This document shows positions 56,755 through 64,000 of a DNA stretch of 64,000 nucleotides, one piece after another. The stretch covers positions 860,501 through 924,500 of the forward strand of contig NZ_NERW01000001.1 in assembly GCF_003063505.1 (NCBI RefSeq). The letters run 5' to 3'. Below the pieces are notes generated by a model, which saw nothing but the letters and a program-made list of their open reading frames with translations, searched no databases and was not told the origin of the DNA. Numbering within the stretch: the stretch's first letter is position 1; each line of letters starts with the position of its first letter. The translations under genes were made by a program, and so were the position numbers. The stretch is from Limnohabitans sp. T6-20 (GTDB taxonomy: Bacteria; Pseudomonadota; Gammaproteobacteria; Burkholderiales; Burkholderiaceae_C).

Positions 56755-57483
56755 TCAAGCCAGATTCAGCAACAAGGCCAAAAGCCCTTGCGGGTCACTG
56801 ACCATGGGGTCATGGCCGGTTTTCATCTCCACCACCTGTGAGCCGGGCAACCAGGCCCCATCCCAGAATTTGGGGTCCACCATGCGCAAGCGGCTGATGT
56901 CGATGGTGCCCAGCGGTGGCGCGGTGCAGTTGATGAAAGTGCGCGGCACGCTGGCCACCCGTTGTGGGTCAAAGTCGAGCACGTGGGTGTAGGGGCCACC
57001 GGGGTGGGGTGTCTGACGCCGCTTGACCCAGGCGTGGTCGGCATCGCTCAAGCCAAACACCGACGGGTCGGGTGCGGGAAAGCTGTGCAGAGGGTCGGCT
57101 TGCGCGGCCGCGATGCGGGCATTGCGGGTGGCGCTGGCGTGGGTGCTGCTCCAGCTTTCGCCGGGCTTGGGCAACACGGCATCCAGATAAACCAGATGGC
57201 GCAAGCGCGTGGGTCTGCGGTTGGCCACGGCGGTGCCCAGCATGCCGGCATAAGAGTGCACCACCAGAATCACATCGTCCATTTCTTCGGCGTCCATCGC
57301 GGCCATGACATCCTGAATGTGGGTTTCCAGGTCGATGCCAGGGTTCAGCAAATGGGCGCGTTCACCCACGCCGGTGAGCGTGACCGCATGGGCCCGGTGA
57401 CCCGCCTGGATCAGGCCCGGTAAAACACGCTGCCAGCACCAGGCGCCGTGCCAAGCACCATGCACCAATAAATAGTTCGCCAT
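56755..57483 (-). CDS. Alpha/beta hydrolase of the methyl esterase/HNL-like type
   Basis: 242 residues. HGAWHGAWCWQRVLPGL is the plant esterase/hydroxynitrile-lyase-like opening; the nucleophile S77 lies in LVVHSYAGML, the acid region near DPSVFGLSDADHAW and the histidine in EMKTGHDPMVSDP. Cytoplasmic; ester substrate unknown. Shares one base with the CoA-transferase upstream, so they are co-translated. Confidence 0.88.
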   Translation of the reverse strand: MANYLLVHGAWHGAWCWQRVLPGLIQAGHRAHAVTLTGVGERAHLLNPGIDLETHIQDVMAAMDAEEMDDVILVVHSYAGMLGTAVANRRPTRLRHLVYLDAVLPKPGESWSSTHASATRNARIAAAQADPLHSFPAPDPSVFGLSDADHAWVKRRQTPHPGGPYTHVLDFDPQRVASVPRTFINCTAPPLGTIDISRLRMVDPKFWDGAWLPGSQVVEMKTGHDPMVSDPQGLLALLLNLA

Positions 57484-58727
57484 CAGATCACCCCTTTGCC
57501 GCGCAAGGGGCCTTGCTGCTCAGCGGTCCAACCCAGCACCTCGGCCAAGACCTCGGCGGTGTGCTGTCCCAGCATGGGCGGCGGCAAATCCTGGCGAACC
57601 GGTGTGCGGCTCATCTTGATCGGGCTGGCCACCAACTTGAGACCTGGTTGGATGGGGTGTGCCCAGGTGCTCACCATGCCGCGCTCTTGCACTTGCGGAT
57701 CGACGAAGACCTCACCCAAGGTGTTGATGGCCCCACAGGGCACTTTGGCCGCTTCCAATGCCCCCAGCCAGTCGGCCTTGGTGCGGGTTTTGAGGATTTT
57801 TTCGAGCAAGGGCACCAGTTCGGCGCGGTGGCGCACGCGGTCAGCGTTCAAGGCATAGCGTGGGTCTTTGGCCAGCTCAGGGTGACCCGCCACGGCGCAA
57901 AATTTGGCAAATTGCCCATCGTTGCCAACCGCCAAAATCAGGTGGTCCCGGCTGCCCGGGGCCGAGCCAAGGGGTGCCATGACCTCAAACACCTGGTAGG
58001 GGACGATGTTCTGGTGGGCATTGCCCGCCCGGCCCGGCACTTTGCCGCTGACCAGGTAGTTGGAGCCCAGATTGGCCAACATGGCCACTTGCGTGTCCAG
58101 CAAAGCCATGTCCACTTGCTGGCCTTCGCCCGTGCGTTCGGCATGGCGCAGTGCCGCCAAAATGGCCACGGTGGCGTACATGCCGGTGAACAAATCGGCC
58201 ACGGCCACGCCCACTTTTTGGGGCCCACCGCCTAGGTCGTCCCGTTCGCCGGTCACACTCATCAGCCCACCGATGCCTTGTACGGCGTAGTCGTAACCCG
58301 CACGTTCGCGGTAAGGGCCGGTCTGGCCAAAACCAGTCACGCTGCAATAGACCAGTTGGGGGTTGATGGCGCTCAGGCTGGCGTAATCCAGGCCATAGCG
58401 GGCCATGTCACCCACCTTGAAGTTTTCAACGAACACCTGGCAATGCTTGACCAATTCGCGAATCAACGCCTGACCCTCAGGCTGGGCGATGTCGCAGGTG
58501 ACGGACCGTTTGTTGCGGTTGGCCCCCAGGTAATACGCCGCTTCGGCCGTGTCCTGGCCTTGGGCATCTTTCAAAAAGGGTGGCCCCCAGGTGCGTGTGT
58601 CGTCGCCCGTGCCGGGGCGCTCGATCTTGATGACGTCGGCCCCCAAGTCGGCCAAAGTCTGGGTGCACCAGGGGCCCGCCAGAACGCGGGAGAGGTCGAG
58701 AACGCGGATGCCGTCGAGTGAATTCAT
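57483..58727 (-). CDS. CaiB/BaiF family CoA-transferase
   Basis: 414 residues from MNSLDGIRVLDLSRVLAGPW. Family III CoA-transferase: ADLGADVIKIERPGTGDDTR and NRNKRSVTCD; D178 in KVGVAVADLFTGMY aligns with the catalytic Asp169 of formyl-CoA transferase. It swaps CoA between acids (for example succinyl- or formyl-CoA and another carboxylate). Operon with the hydrolase. Substrate not predictable from sequence. Confidence 0.92.
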   Translation of the reverse strand: MNSLDGIRVLDLSRVLAGPWCTQTLADLGADVIKIERPGTGDDTRTWGPPFLKDAQGQDTAEAAYYLGANRNKRSVTCDIAQPEGQALIRELVKHCQVFVENFKVGDMARYGLDYASLSAINPQLVYCSVTGFGQTGPYRERAGYDYAVQGIGGLMSVTGERDDLGGGPQKVGVAVADLFTGMYATVAILAALRHAERTGEGQQVDMALLDTQVAMLANLGSNYLVSGKVPGRAGNAHQNIVPYQVFEVMAPLGSAPGSRDHLILAVGNDGQFAKFCAVAGHPELAKDPRYALNADRVRHRAELVPLLEKILKTRTKADWLGALEAAKVPCGAINTLGEVFVDPQVQERGMVSTWAHPIQPGLKLVASPIKMSRTPVRQDLPPPMLGQHTAEVLAEVLGWTAEQQGPLRGKGVI

Positions 58728-58781
58728 GCCTTCATTGTCGTCAAAACCGGAAGCCATCGCTGATCAGGATAATCACCCCCC

Positions 58782-59330
58782 ATGCGAACCCATTACACGG
58801 CCATCATGGCCAGCCTGACCTTTGCCCTGACCTTGAGCGCGTGCAGCCCCAGCCAGAACTGGCGTGAAGTCACATTGGAGGGCACCTCCCTCAAAGCCCA
58901 ATTGCCGTGCAAGCCCGACCGCACCACGCGCGCCGTCCCGCTGGGCGGGGTGCCTGTGGACCTGCAGGTGGTGGGTTGCGAAAGCGGCAGCGCCATCGTG
59001 GCCGTGATGACGGCGTCTTTACAAGCCGGTGCCGATGCCAATGCCTTGCTGGCGGGTTGGCAAAAAGCCACCTTGGACAACGCACGCGTGCCCCGGCCCT
59101 TGGCGGCAGAACAGCAGCAAAACTGGCATCGCCCGGGGCACCTGCCCTTGGCCGCTTCCCAGCGGATTCAGGCCAAGGGCCTGCGCCCCGATGGCGAGGC
59201 CGTGATGATGGACGCCGTCTGGGGCGCTGTCGCAGAGGGTGACCATGTGAGGCTCGTGCACGCAGTGGTGTATGACCGTCAAATACCGCCAGAGATGGCC
59301 AACACCTTGTTTGAGGGGCTCAAGCCATGA
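58782..59330 (+). CDS. Hypothetical lipoprotein
   Basis: 182 residues (an ATG at 58806 would give the better MASLTFALTLSAC signal). A lipobox, TLSAC, makes it a membrane-anchored lipoprotein. Beyond that I do not recognise a domain; it has two cysteines (CKPD, VGCESG) that may form a disulfide. Its stop overlaps the MFS start (ATGA), so it is made together with that transporter. Confidence 0.75.
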   Translation: MRTHYTAIMASLTFALTLSACSPSQNWREVTLEGTSLKAQLPCKPDRTTRAVPLGGVPVDLQVVGCESGSAIVAVMTASLQAGADANALLAGWQKATLDNARVPRPLAAEQQQNWHRPGHLPLAASQRIQAKGLRPDGEAVMMDAVWGAVAEGDHVRLVHAVVYDRQIPPEMANTLFEGLKP

Positions 59331-60592
59331 CCGTTTCTCCCCGAGAGCATCCTGAGCATCTGCCGCGCCGCTTGGCCGTGGTGGTCTTTTTGGCGTTTGC
59401 GCTGGCTTATTTTTTCTCGGCCCTGGTGCGGGCCATCACCGCGACTTTGTCGCCCACCCTCACCCGTGAGTTTGCGCTGAGCGCGCAAGACCTGGGTTTG
59501 TTGGCCGGCGGGTATTTTTTGGGGTTTTCACTCACCCAATTGCCCTTGGGGCGTTTGCTGGACAAGCATGGCCCCAAAAGAGTGATCCTCGCTTTTTTGA
59601 CTTTTGCCGTGTTGGGGTGTCTGGCGTTTGCTTGGGCTGACAGTTTTCATGGCTTGCTGGCTGCCCGCGTGCTGTGCGGCATGGGGGTCAGCGCTTGCCT
59701 GATGGCCCCCTTGACCGGTTATCGGCGCTGGTTTGACGCCAGCACCCAATTGCGCACCAACTCGTGGATGCTGATGACGGGCTCTTTGGGCATGTTGGCG
59801 GCCACGTTGCCGGTGCAATGGCTCATGCCCATTTGGGGCTGGCGTGCGCTGTTTGTTGTGTTGGGCGCGATGATCGCCTTGGCCATGCTGCTGATTGCGC
59901 TGGTGGTGCCGCGCTGGCAAAAAGCCATGACTGTGGCCGGGGCCACGCAGATGCCGCCAAGCGATGACGATGGCAGTTACCGTGAAATCTGGCGCAGTCG
60001 GTATTTTTGGCGGATGACGCCAATTGGCTTCTTCAGCTACGGCGGCATGGTCGCCATCCAAACGCTGTGGGCGGGCCCCTGGATGACGCAGGTGGCGGGG
60101 TGGACGGCTGGCGAAGCGGCCACGGGCTTGTTTTTCATCAACCTCAGCATGTTGGTGGCCTTTTGGGTTTGGGGCTTGGTCACCCCGCGCTTGGCGCGCA
60201 GAGGCATTCCGGTGGAGCGTTTGATCGCCTGGGGTTTGCCTTTGACGTTTGTGGCTTTGGCGGTGCTGATCGGGCTGGGCAACGCCATTCAGGGGGCTGC
60301 GGCAACGGGCCTGGCTCTGTTTTGCGTGTGCAGCACTTTCGTGGCGCTGGCCCAACCGGCTGTGGGCATGGCCTTTCCAGCCCATTTGGCTGGACGCGCC
60401 CTGTCGGCCTACAACCTGGTCATCTTTGCTGGCATCTTCGTGGTGCAGTGGGGCATTGGTTTGGCCGTCGACGCCGGACGCACCTTGGGCTTGACCTCTG
60501 TCATGGCCTATCAGGTGGCTCTGGCGGGCTTTGCCGTTTGTTCGTGCTTGTCGTGGGTGTATTTCCTGCTGAGCAAGCCGGATCAGACCTGA
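59327..60592 (+). CDS. MFS family transporter
   Basis: 421 residues, 12 transmembrane segments. MFS signature between helices 2 and 3: FSLTQLPLGRLLDKHGPKRV. Resembles the nitrate/nitrite and organic-acid permease subgroups but the substrate is unclear. Coupled to the lipoprotein gene by a four-base overlap; ends 13 bases before the EIIA gene. Confidence 0.88.
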   Translation: MTVSPREHPEHLPRRLAVVVFLAFALAYFFSALVRAITATLSPTLTREFALSAQDLGLLAGGYFLGFSLTQLPLGRLLDKHGPKRVILAFLTFAVLGCLAFAWADSFHGLLAARVLCGMGVSACLMAPLTGYRRWFDASTQLRTNSWMLMTGSLGMLAATLPVQWLMPIWGWRALFVVLGAMIALAMLLIALVVPRWQKAMTVAGATQMPPSDDDGSYREIWRSRYFWRMTPIGFFSYGGMVAIQTLWAGPWMTQVAGWTAGEAATGLFFINLSMLVAFWVWGLVTPRLARRGIPVERLIAWGLPLTFVALAVLIGLGNAIQGAAATGLALFCVCSTFVALAQPAVGMAFPAHLAGRALSAYNLVIFAGIFVVQWGIGLAVDAGRTLGLTSVMAYQVALAGFAVCSCLSWVYFLLSKPDQT

Positions 60593-60605
60593 TAATGAGG
60601 TCATC

Positions 60606-61049
60606 ATGATCGGCATCCTCATCATCGCCCACGCGCCTCTGGCCAACGCCCTGCGTGAATGCGCCTTGCACGTGTTCCCGGACTGTGCCTCGGGCGTGTT
60701 GGCGCTGGATGTGCTGCCCAACGAGTCCCCCGAGGACAGCCTGGCCAAAGCACGCGCAGCCATGCAGGCCTTGGGCACTGAAGAAGTCTTGTTGCTCAGC
60801 GATGTGTTTGGTGCCACACCTTGCAACGTGGCTCAGCAGCTCAATGATGGACTGCACACCCGCCTGGTGGCCGGGACCAATTTGCCCATGTTGCTGCGCA
60901 GCGTGTGCTACCGACATGAAAGCCTGGAGGCGCTGGCAGCGCGCGCGCAGGCAGGCGGCACCCAGGGCGTGATGCCCGTGGGCAGCACCGCACCACAAAA
61001 TCAAACAGGAAAGAGACATGCCCCAAACCACCACGACCATCAGCAATAA
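60606..61049 (+). CDS. PTS mannose-family EIIA component
   Basis: 147 residues. EIIA-Man fold with the phosphorylated H9 in GILIIAHAPLANAL and the conserved DVFGATPCN loop. No EIIB/EIIC follows, so it acts in regulation rather than sugar uptake, as in many Betaproteobacteria where the relay senses carbon status and polyhydroxybutyrate metabolism (family knowledge). Its 3' end overlaps ptsH by 32 bases. Confidence 0.92.
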   Translation: MIGILIIAHAPLANALRECALHVFPDCASGVLALDVLPNESPEDSLAKARAAMQALGTEEVLLLSDVFGATPCNVAQQLNDGLHTRLVAGTNLPMLLRSVCYRHESLEALAARAQAGGTQGVMPVGSTAPQNQTGKRHAPNHHDHQQ

Positions 61050-61287
61050 GCTGGGGCTGCACGCTCGCGCCTCTGCCAAGCTCACCAAGTTGGCAGGCAG
61101 CTTCCCGTGCGAAGTCTGGCTCAGCAAGGGCGAGCGTCGCATCAACGCCAAAAGCATCATGGGCGTGATGATGCTGGCCGCAGGCTTGGGCAGTGAAGTC
61201 GTGCTCGAAACCATCGGTGAGCGCGAAGACGAAGCCATGTCCGCCTTGCTGGCCCTGATCAGCGACAAGTTCGGCGAAGGCGAGTAA
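61018..61287 (+). CDS. ptsH: Phosphocarrier protein HPr
   Basis: 89 residues; H15 in KLGLHARASAKL is the phosphorylated histidine and S46 in NAKSIMGVMML the HPrK target serine. ATG 61018 has aggaaagag upstream inside the EIIA coding region, giving a 32-base overlap. Passes phosphate from EI to EIIA. Three bases before ptsI. Confidence 0.96.
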   Translation: MPQTTTTISNKLGLHARASAKLTKLAGSFPCEVWLSKGERRINAKSIMGVMMLAAGLGSEVVLETIGEREDEAMSALLALISDKFGEGE

Positions 61288-61290
61288 GCC

Positions 61291-63042
61291 ATGGCTTTCA
61301 GCATCCATGGCTTGGCGGTGGCCCGGGGCATCGCCATCGGGCGTGCTGTGCTGGTGGCTTCCAGTCGGGTGGATGTCGCGCACTATTTCATTGGGCCAGA
61401 CGAAATCGCCTCAGAAATTGAGCGTTTGCGCGTGGCCCGTGATGCCGTGGTGGACGAGTTGCAGCGACTGCAAAAAGACATGCCCAAAGATGCACCGCAT
61501 GAGCTGGTCGCTTTGCTCGACGTGCACCTGATGCTGTTGCTGGACGAAGAGCTCACGGCCGGGGTCATGCAATGGATCAAGGACCGCCTCTACAACGCCG
61601 AATGGGCCCTGACCAGTCAGCTCGAAATCATCGGTCGCCAGTTCGATGAAATGGACGATCCCTACCTGCGAGAGCGCAAAGCCGACGTGGAGCAGGTGGC
61701 TGAGCGCGTATTGCACAGCCTCAAAGGCACAGGCGCTTTGGTGGCGCAGGCGCGCCGTCCCGCTCGGCCACAGCAAGAGCTGCAACTGGGCGACACCATG
61801 GATGTGCCGCTGGTGCTGGTGGCGCACGACCTGTCGCCTGCGGACATGCTGCAGTTCAAGCAGAGTGTTTTTGCAGGTTTTGTCACCGATGTGGGGGGCA
61901 AGACATCGCACACCGCCATCGTGGCGCGCAGCCTGGATATTCCGGCGGTGGTGGGCGCGCGCAGTGCCAGCCAGCTGGTCAAGCAAGACGACTGGGTGAT
62001 CATCGACGGCGATGCCGGTGTGGTGATCGTGGACCCTTCGCCCATCATCCTGGCCGACTACGGCTTCAAGCAGCGCCAGGGCGATCTGGAGCGGGAGCGC
62101 TTGGCCCGCTTGCGGCACACACCAGCGGTGACCCTCGATGGGCAAAAGATCGAGCTGATTGCCAACATTGAAATGCCCGAAGACACCGTTGCGGCCATCA
62201 CCGCAGGGGCTGTGGGTGTGGGCCTGTTTCGCAGTGAATTTTTGTTCATGGGCCGTCAAGGCAACTTGCCGGGTGAAGACGAGCAATACGAGGCTTATCG
62301 CCGTGCCGTGGACGGCATGAATGGCCTGCCCGTGACCATCCGCACGGTGGACGTGGGGGCCGACAAACCGCTGGATGAAACGCGCCATGACGCGGCCCAC
62401 CTGAACCCGGCGCTGGGCCTGCGGGCCATCCGCTGGAGCTTGGCCGACCCGTCGATGTTCCTGACCCAGCTGCGCGCCATCTTGCGTGCCGCAGCGCACG
62501 GCAAGGTCAACTTGCTGATTCCCATGCTCGCGCACGGCAGCGAAATCCGGCAGACCCTGGCCCTGATCGATCAGGCCAGGCACGAGCTGGACCGCCGGGG
62601 CATGGCGCATGGCCCCGTCCGCTTGGGTGCCATGATCGAGATCCCGGCGGCCGCCTTGTCGGTGCGCATGTTCCTCAAATACTTCGACTTTTTGTCGATC
62701 GGCACCAACGATTTGATCCAGTACACCCTGGCCATCGACCGGGCCGACGAATCGGTGGCGCACCTGTACGACCCGTTGCACCCCGCCGTGCTCAAGCTGG
62801 TGGCCGACACCATTGCCGAATGCCGAGCCCAGGGCAAAGGTGTCTCGGTGTGCGGCGAGATGGCCGGCGATGTGACCATGACCCGCTTGTTGCTGGGATT
62901 GGGCTTGCGCAGCTTTTCCATGCACCCTTCGCAAATCCTGTCGGTCAAGCACCAGGTGCTGCGCTCGGACACGGCCAAGTTGGCGCTGTGGGCCGAGCAA
63001 GTCTTGGCTTCGGACGATCCTGCCAGCCTGATGCCGCGCTGA
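61291..63042 (+). CDS. ptsI: Phosphoenolpyruvate-protein phosphotransferase EI
   Basis: 583 residues. Phosphohistidine H207 in GGKTSHTAIVAR, the PEP-binding GIGLFRSEF-like segment VGVGLFRSEFLFMGR, the metal and substrate site GTNDLIQYTLAIDR and the catalytic C521 in VSVCGEMAGD. It autophosphorylates with PEP and donates phosphate to HPr. Completes the relay with the two genes before. Confidence 0.97.
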   Translation: MAFSIHGLAVARGIAIGRAVLVASSRVDVAHYFIGPDEIASEIERLRVARDAVVDELQRLQKDMPKDAPHELVALLDVHLMLLLDEELTAGVMQWIKDRLYNAEWALTSQLEIIGRQFDEMDDPYLRERKADVEQVAERVLHSLKGTGALVAQARRPARPQQELQLGDTMDVPLVLVAHDLSPADMLQFKQSVFAGFVTDVGGKTSHTAIVARSLDIPAVVGARSASQLVKQDDWVIIDGDAGVVIVDPSPIILADYGFKQRQGDLERERLARLRHTPAVTLDGQKIELIANIEMPEDTVAAITAGAVGVGLFRSEFLFMGRQGNLPGEDEQYEAYRRAVDGMNGLPVTIRTVDVGADKPLDETRHDAAHLNPALGLRAIRWSLADPSMFLTQLRAILRAAAHGKVNLLIPMLAHGSEIRQTLALIDQARHELDRRGMAHGPVRLGAMIEIPAAALSVRMFLKYFDFLSIGTNDLIQYTLAIDRADESVAHLYDPLHPAVLKLVADTIAECRAQGKGVSVCGEMAGDVTMTRLLLGLGLRSFSMHPSQILSVKHQVLRSDTAKLALWAEQVLASDDPASLMPR

Positions 63043-63157
63043 GGGCGCGCGTCAGCGCCACCGGTCTGGTCCGCTGCCTCGGTCCGGCAGTGGCATCTTT
63101 GAGAACTAAAATCTGCTCCCCAAAGACATTCCTTGCGGCATCTGGCCTTGTGATCCC

Positions 63158-64000
63158 ATGAAAAAACCACCGGCCAAAGGCCGAACTGCACAGCCTTCGG
63201 GCATGCTGGCCAAAATGCTGGGGCAAGCCGTGCCCCAGCCAGTCCGTTCAACCTCGACCGTAGAGCAAGCGCAGGCTTTGTATGAAGCCGCCGTGGCCTT
63301 GTACCACCGGGCCGAATGGGATCAGGCCGAGCAGCAAGCCGATGCTTTGCTGGCCCTGCCGGGCCTGCATGCCACGCATGAAGTGGCGGCGCTCAACCTC
63401 AAGGCCACGCTGGCCGCCCGCACGCACCGGTTGGAGCTCGCGGTGACGCTGTACCAGGCCATCCTGAAGCGACAGCCCGCGCATGTGGAGGCTTTGTCCA
63501 ACCTGGGGCTGGCGCTGCAAAAACTCAAGCGCCACGAAGAAGCGCTGGGCTTTTTGAAACAAGCGGTTCAACACCGCCCCGGCCATGCCAATTCACAGCT
63601 CAATCTGGGCCTGACGCTCCAGTCGCTGGGCCAATGGGCAGAAGCACGCGCTGCCTACCAGCGCACGCTGGCCATCGAACCCGGCAATGTGCAGGCCCGG
63701 TTCAACATCGCCAAGATGCTGCAAGACGCGTTTGATTTCGAAGCCGCCAGCAAGGCGTATCAGGCCGCACTCGATGTGGACCCGCGCCATGCCGACTCGC
63801 TGGCCAATCTGATTTTTGTGCAGCATTACCGTTACCCGCCCGACGAAGCGGCCCAGCAAGCCCTGATTCGGCGTGTGGGTGAACTGAACCCGGCGCGCCC
63901 CGAGTGGCCGCGCCGTGCGGCGGGCAAAAAACCTTTGCGCGTGGGCTTCGTGTCAGCCGACCTGCGCAAGCACCCGGTGGGTTACTTTTTGCGCGATGTG
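63158..64000 (+). CDS. TPR plus O-GlcNAc transferase-like (SPINDLY) protein, 3'-truncated by the window
   Basis: The first 281 residues only. A basic N-terminus (MKKPPAKGRTAQPSG) leads into at least five TPR repeats (residues ~28-240, e.g. VEALSNLGLALQKLKRHEEA and SQLNLGLTLQSLGQWAEARA). Then, at residue ~270, the first strand of the glycosyltransferase-41 domain begins (LRVGFVSADLRKHPVGYFL). Family enzymes attach GlcNAc or fucose to proteins, or act in flagellin/surface glycosylation. The end lies outside the window. Confidence 0.88.
   Translation, partial: MKKPPAKGRTAQPSGMLAKMLGQAVPQPVRSTSTVEQAQALYEAAVALYHRAEWDQAEQQADALLALPGLHATHEVAALNLKATLAARTHRLELAVTLYQAILKRQPAHVEALSNLGLALQKLKRHEEALGFLKQAVQHRPGHANSQLNLGLTLQSLGQWAEARAAYQRTLAIEPGNVQARFNIAKMLQDAFDFEAASKAYQAALDVDPRHADSLANLIFVQHYRYPPDEAAQQALIRRVGELNPARPEWPRRAAGKKPLRVGFVSADLRKHPVGYFLRDV

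Overview
The window reads as chromosomal DNA of a betaproteobacterium of order Burkholderiales, most likely Comamonadaceae (a Limnohabitans/Rhodoferax-like freshwater lineage). This is inferred from protein-family character, moderately high GC, the str-S10 ribosomal cluster, the truncated EIIA-HPr-EI phosphotransfer relay, and the load of TRAP and Liv-type transporters. No database search was possible. Genes are densely packed, with many ATGA-type stop/start overlaps. I see no tRNA, rRNA, CRISPR array, insertion sequence or prophage.

Bases 1-14584 hold the end of a glycolate oxidase operon (glcE, glcF) and a HipB/HipA-type toxin-antitoxin pair whose start abuts a 34-bp nested palindrome. Next is a four-gene minus-strand operon (cysteine hydrolase, DUF1272, EamA exporter, GlxA-type regulator) and a plus-strand set VOC, YafY/WYL regulator, GyrI-like, EVE domain. 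Glutathione peroxidase, a secreted alpha/beta hydrolase, a second EamA exporter, DedA, a phytase-like esterase and alanine racemase follow.

Bases 14585-33900 are mainly catabolism and uptake. They hold an orphan E1 alpha/beta 2-oxoacid dehydrogenase pair followed by a complete TRAP transporter, EamA and TSUP carriers, a GMC oxidoreductase and MmsA. A LysR regulator is divergent from mmsA across a perfect palindrome. Then come two GNATs, a stand-alone signal peptidase I, a five-gene Liv-type ABC transporter and MarC.

Bases 34043-42888 hold SDR plus MaoC, facing a DsbA-like isomerase and a dienelactone hydrolase. hemB-corA is divergent from hemJ, separated by a 300-base intergenic region with a probable small structured RNA or attenuator. 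A VanZ-like protein, a thioredoxin-like ferredoxin, a hydrolase and a D,D-carboxypeptidase follow.

Bases 42889-53116 are the str and S10 cluster (rpsL, rpsG, fusA, tuf, rpsJ, rplC, rplD, rplW, rplB, rpsS, rplV, rpsC, rplP, rpmC, rpsQ). The cluster is detached at both ends from its usual neighbours: no rpoC before rpsL, and a strong terminator instead of rplN after rpsQ. Near-consensus sigma-70 promoters precede rpsL (nested in the upstream terminator) and rplC, and most long gaps contain RNA hairpins.

Bases 53117-64000 hold a Prx5-type peroxiredoxin, a GNAT, a cytochrome b561/cytochrome c'/TlpA/DUF4197 group, an esterase plus CoA-transferase operon, a lipoprotein, an MFS carrier, the EIIA-ptsH-ptsI relay, and the start of a TPR/O-GlcNAc-transferase-like (SPINDLY) protein that runs off the end.
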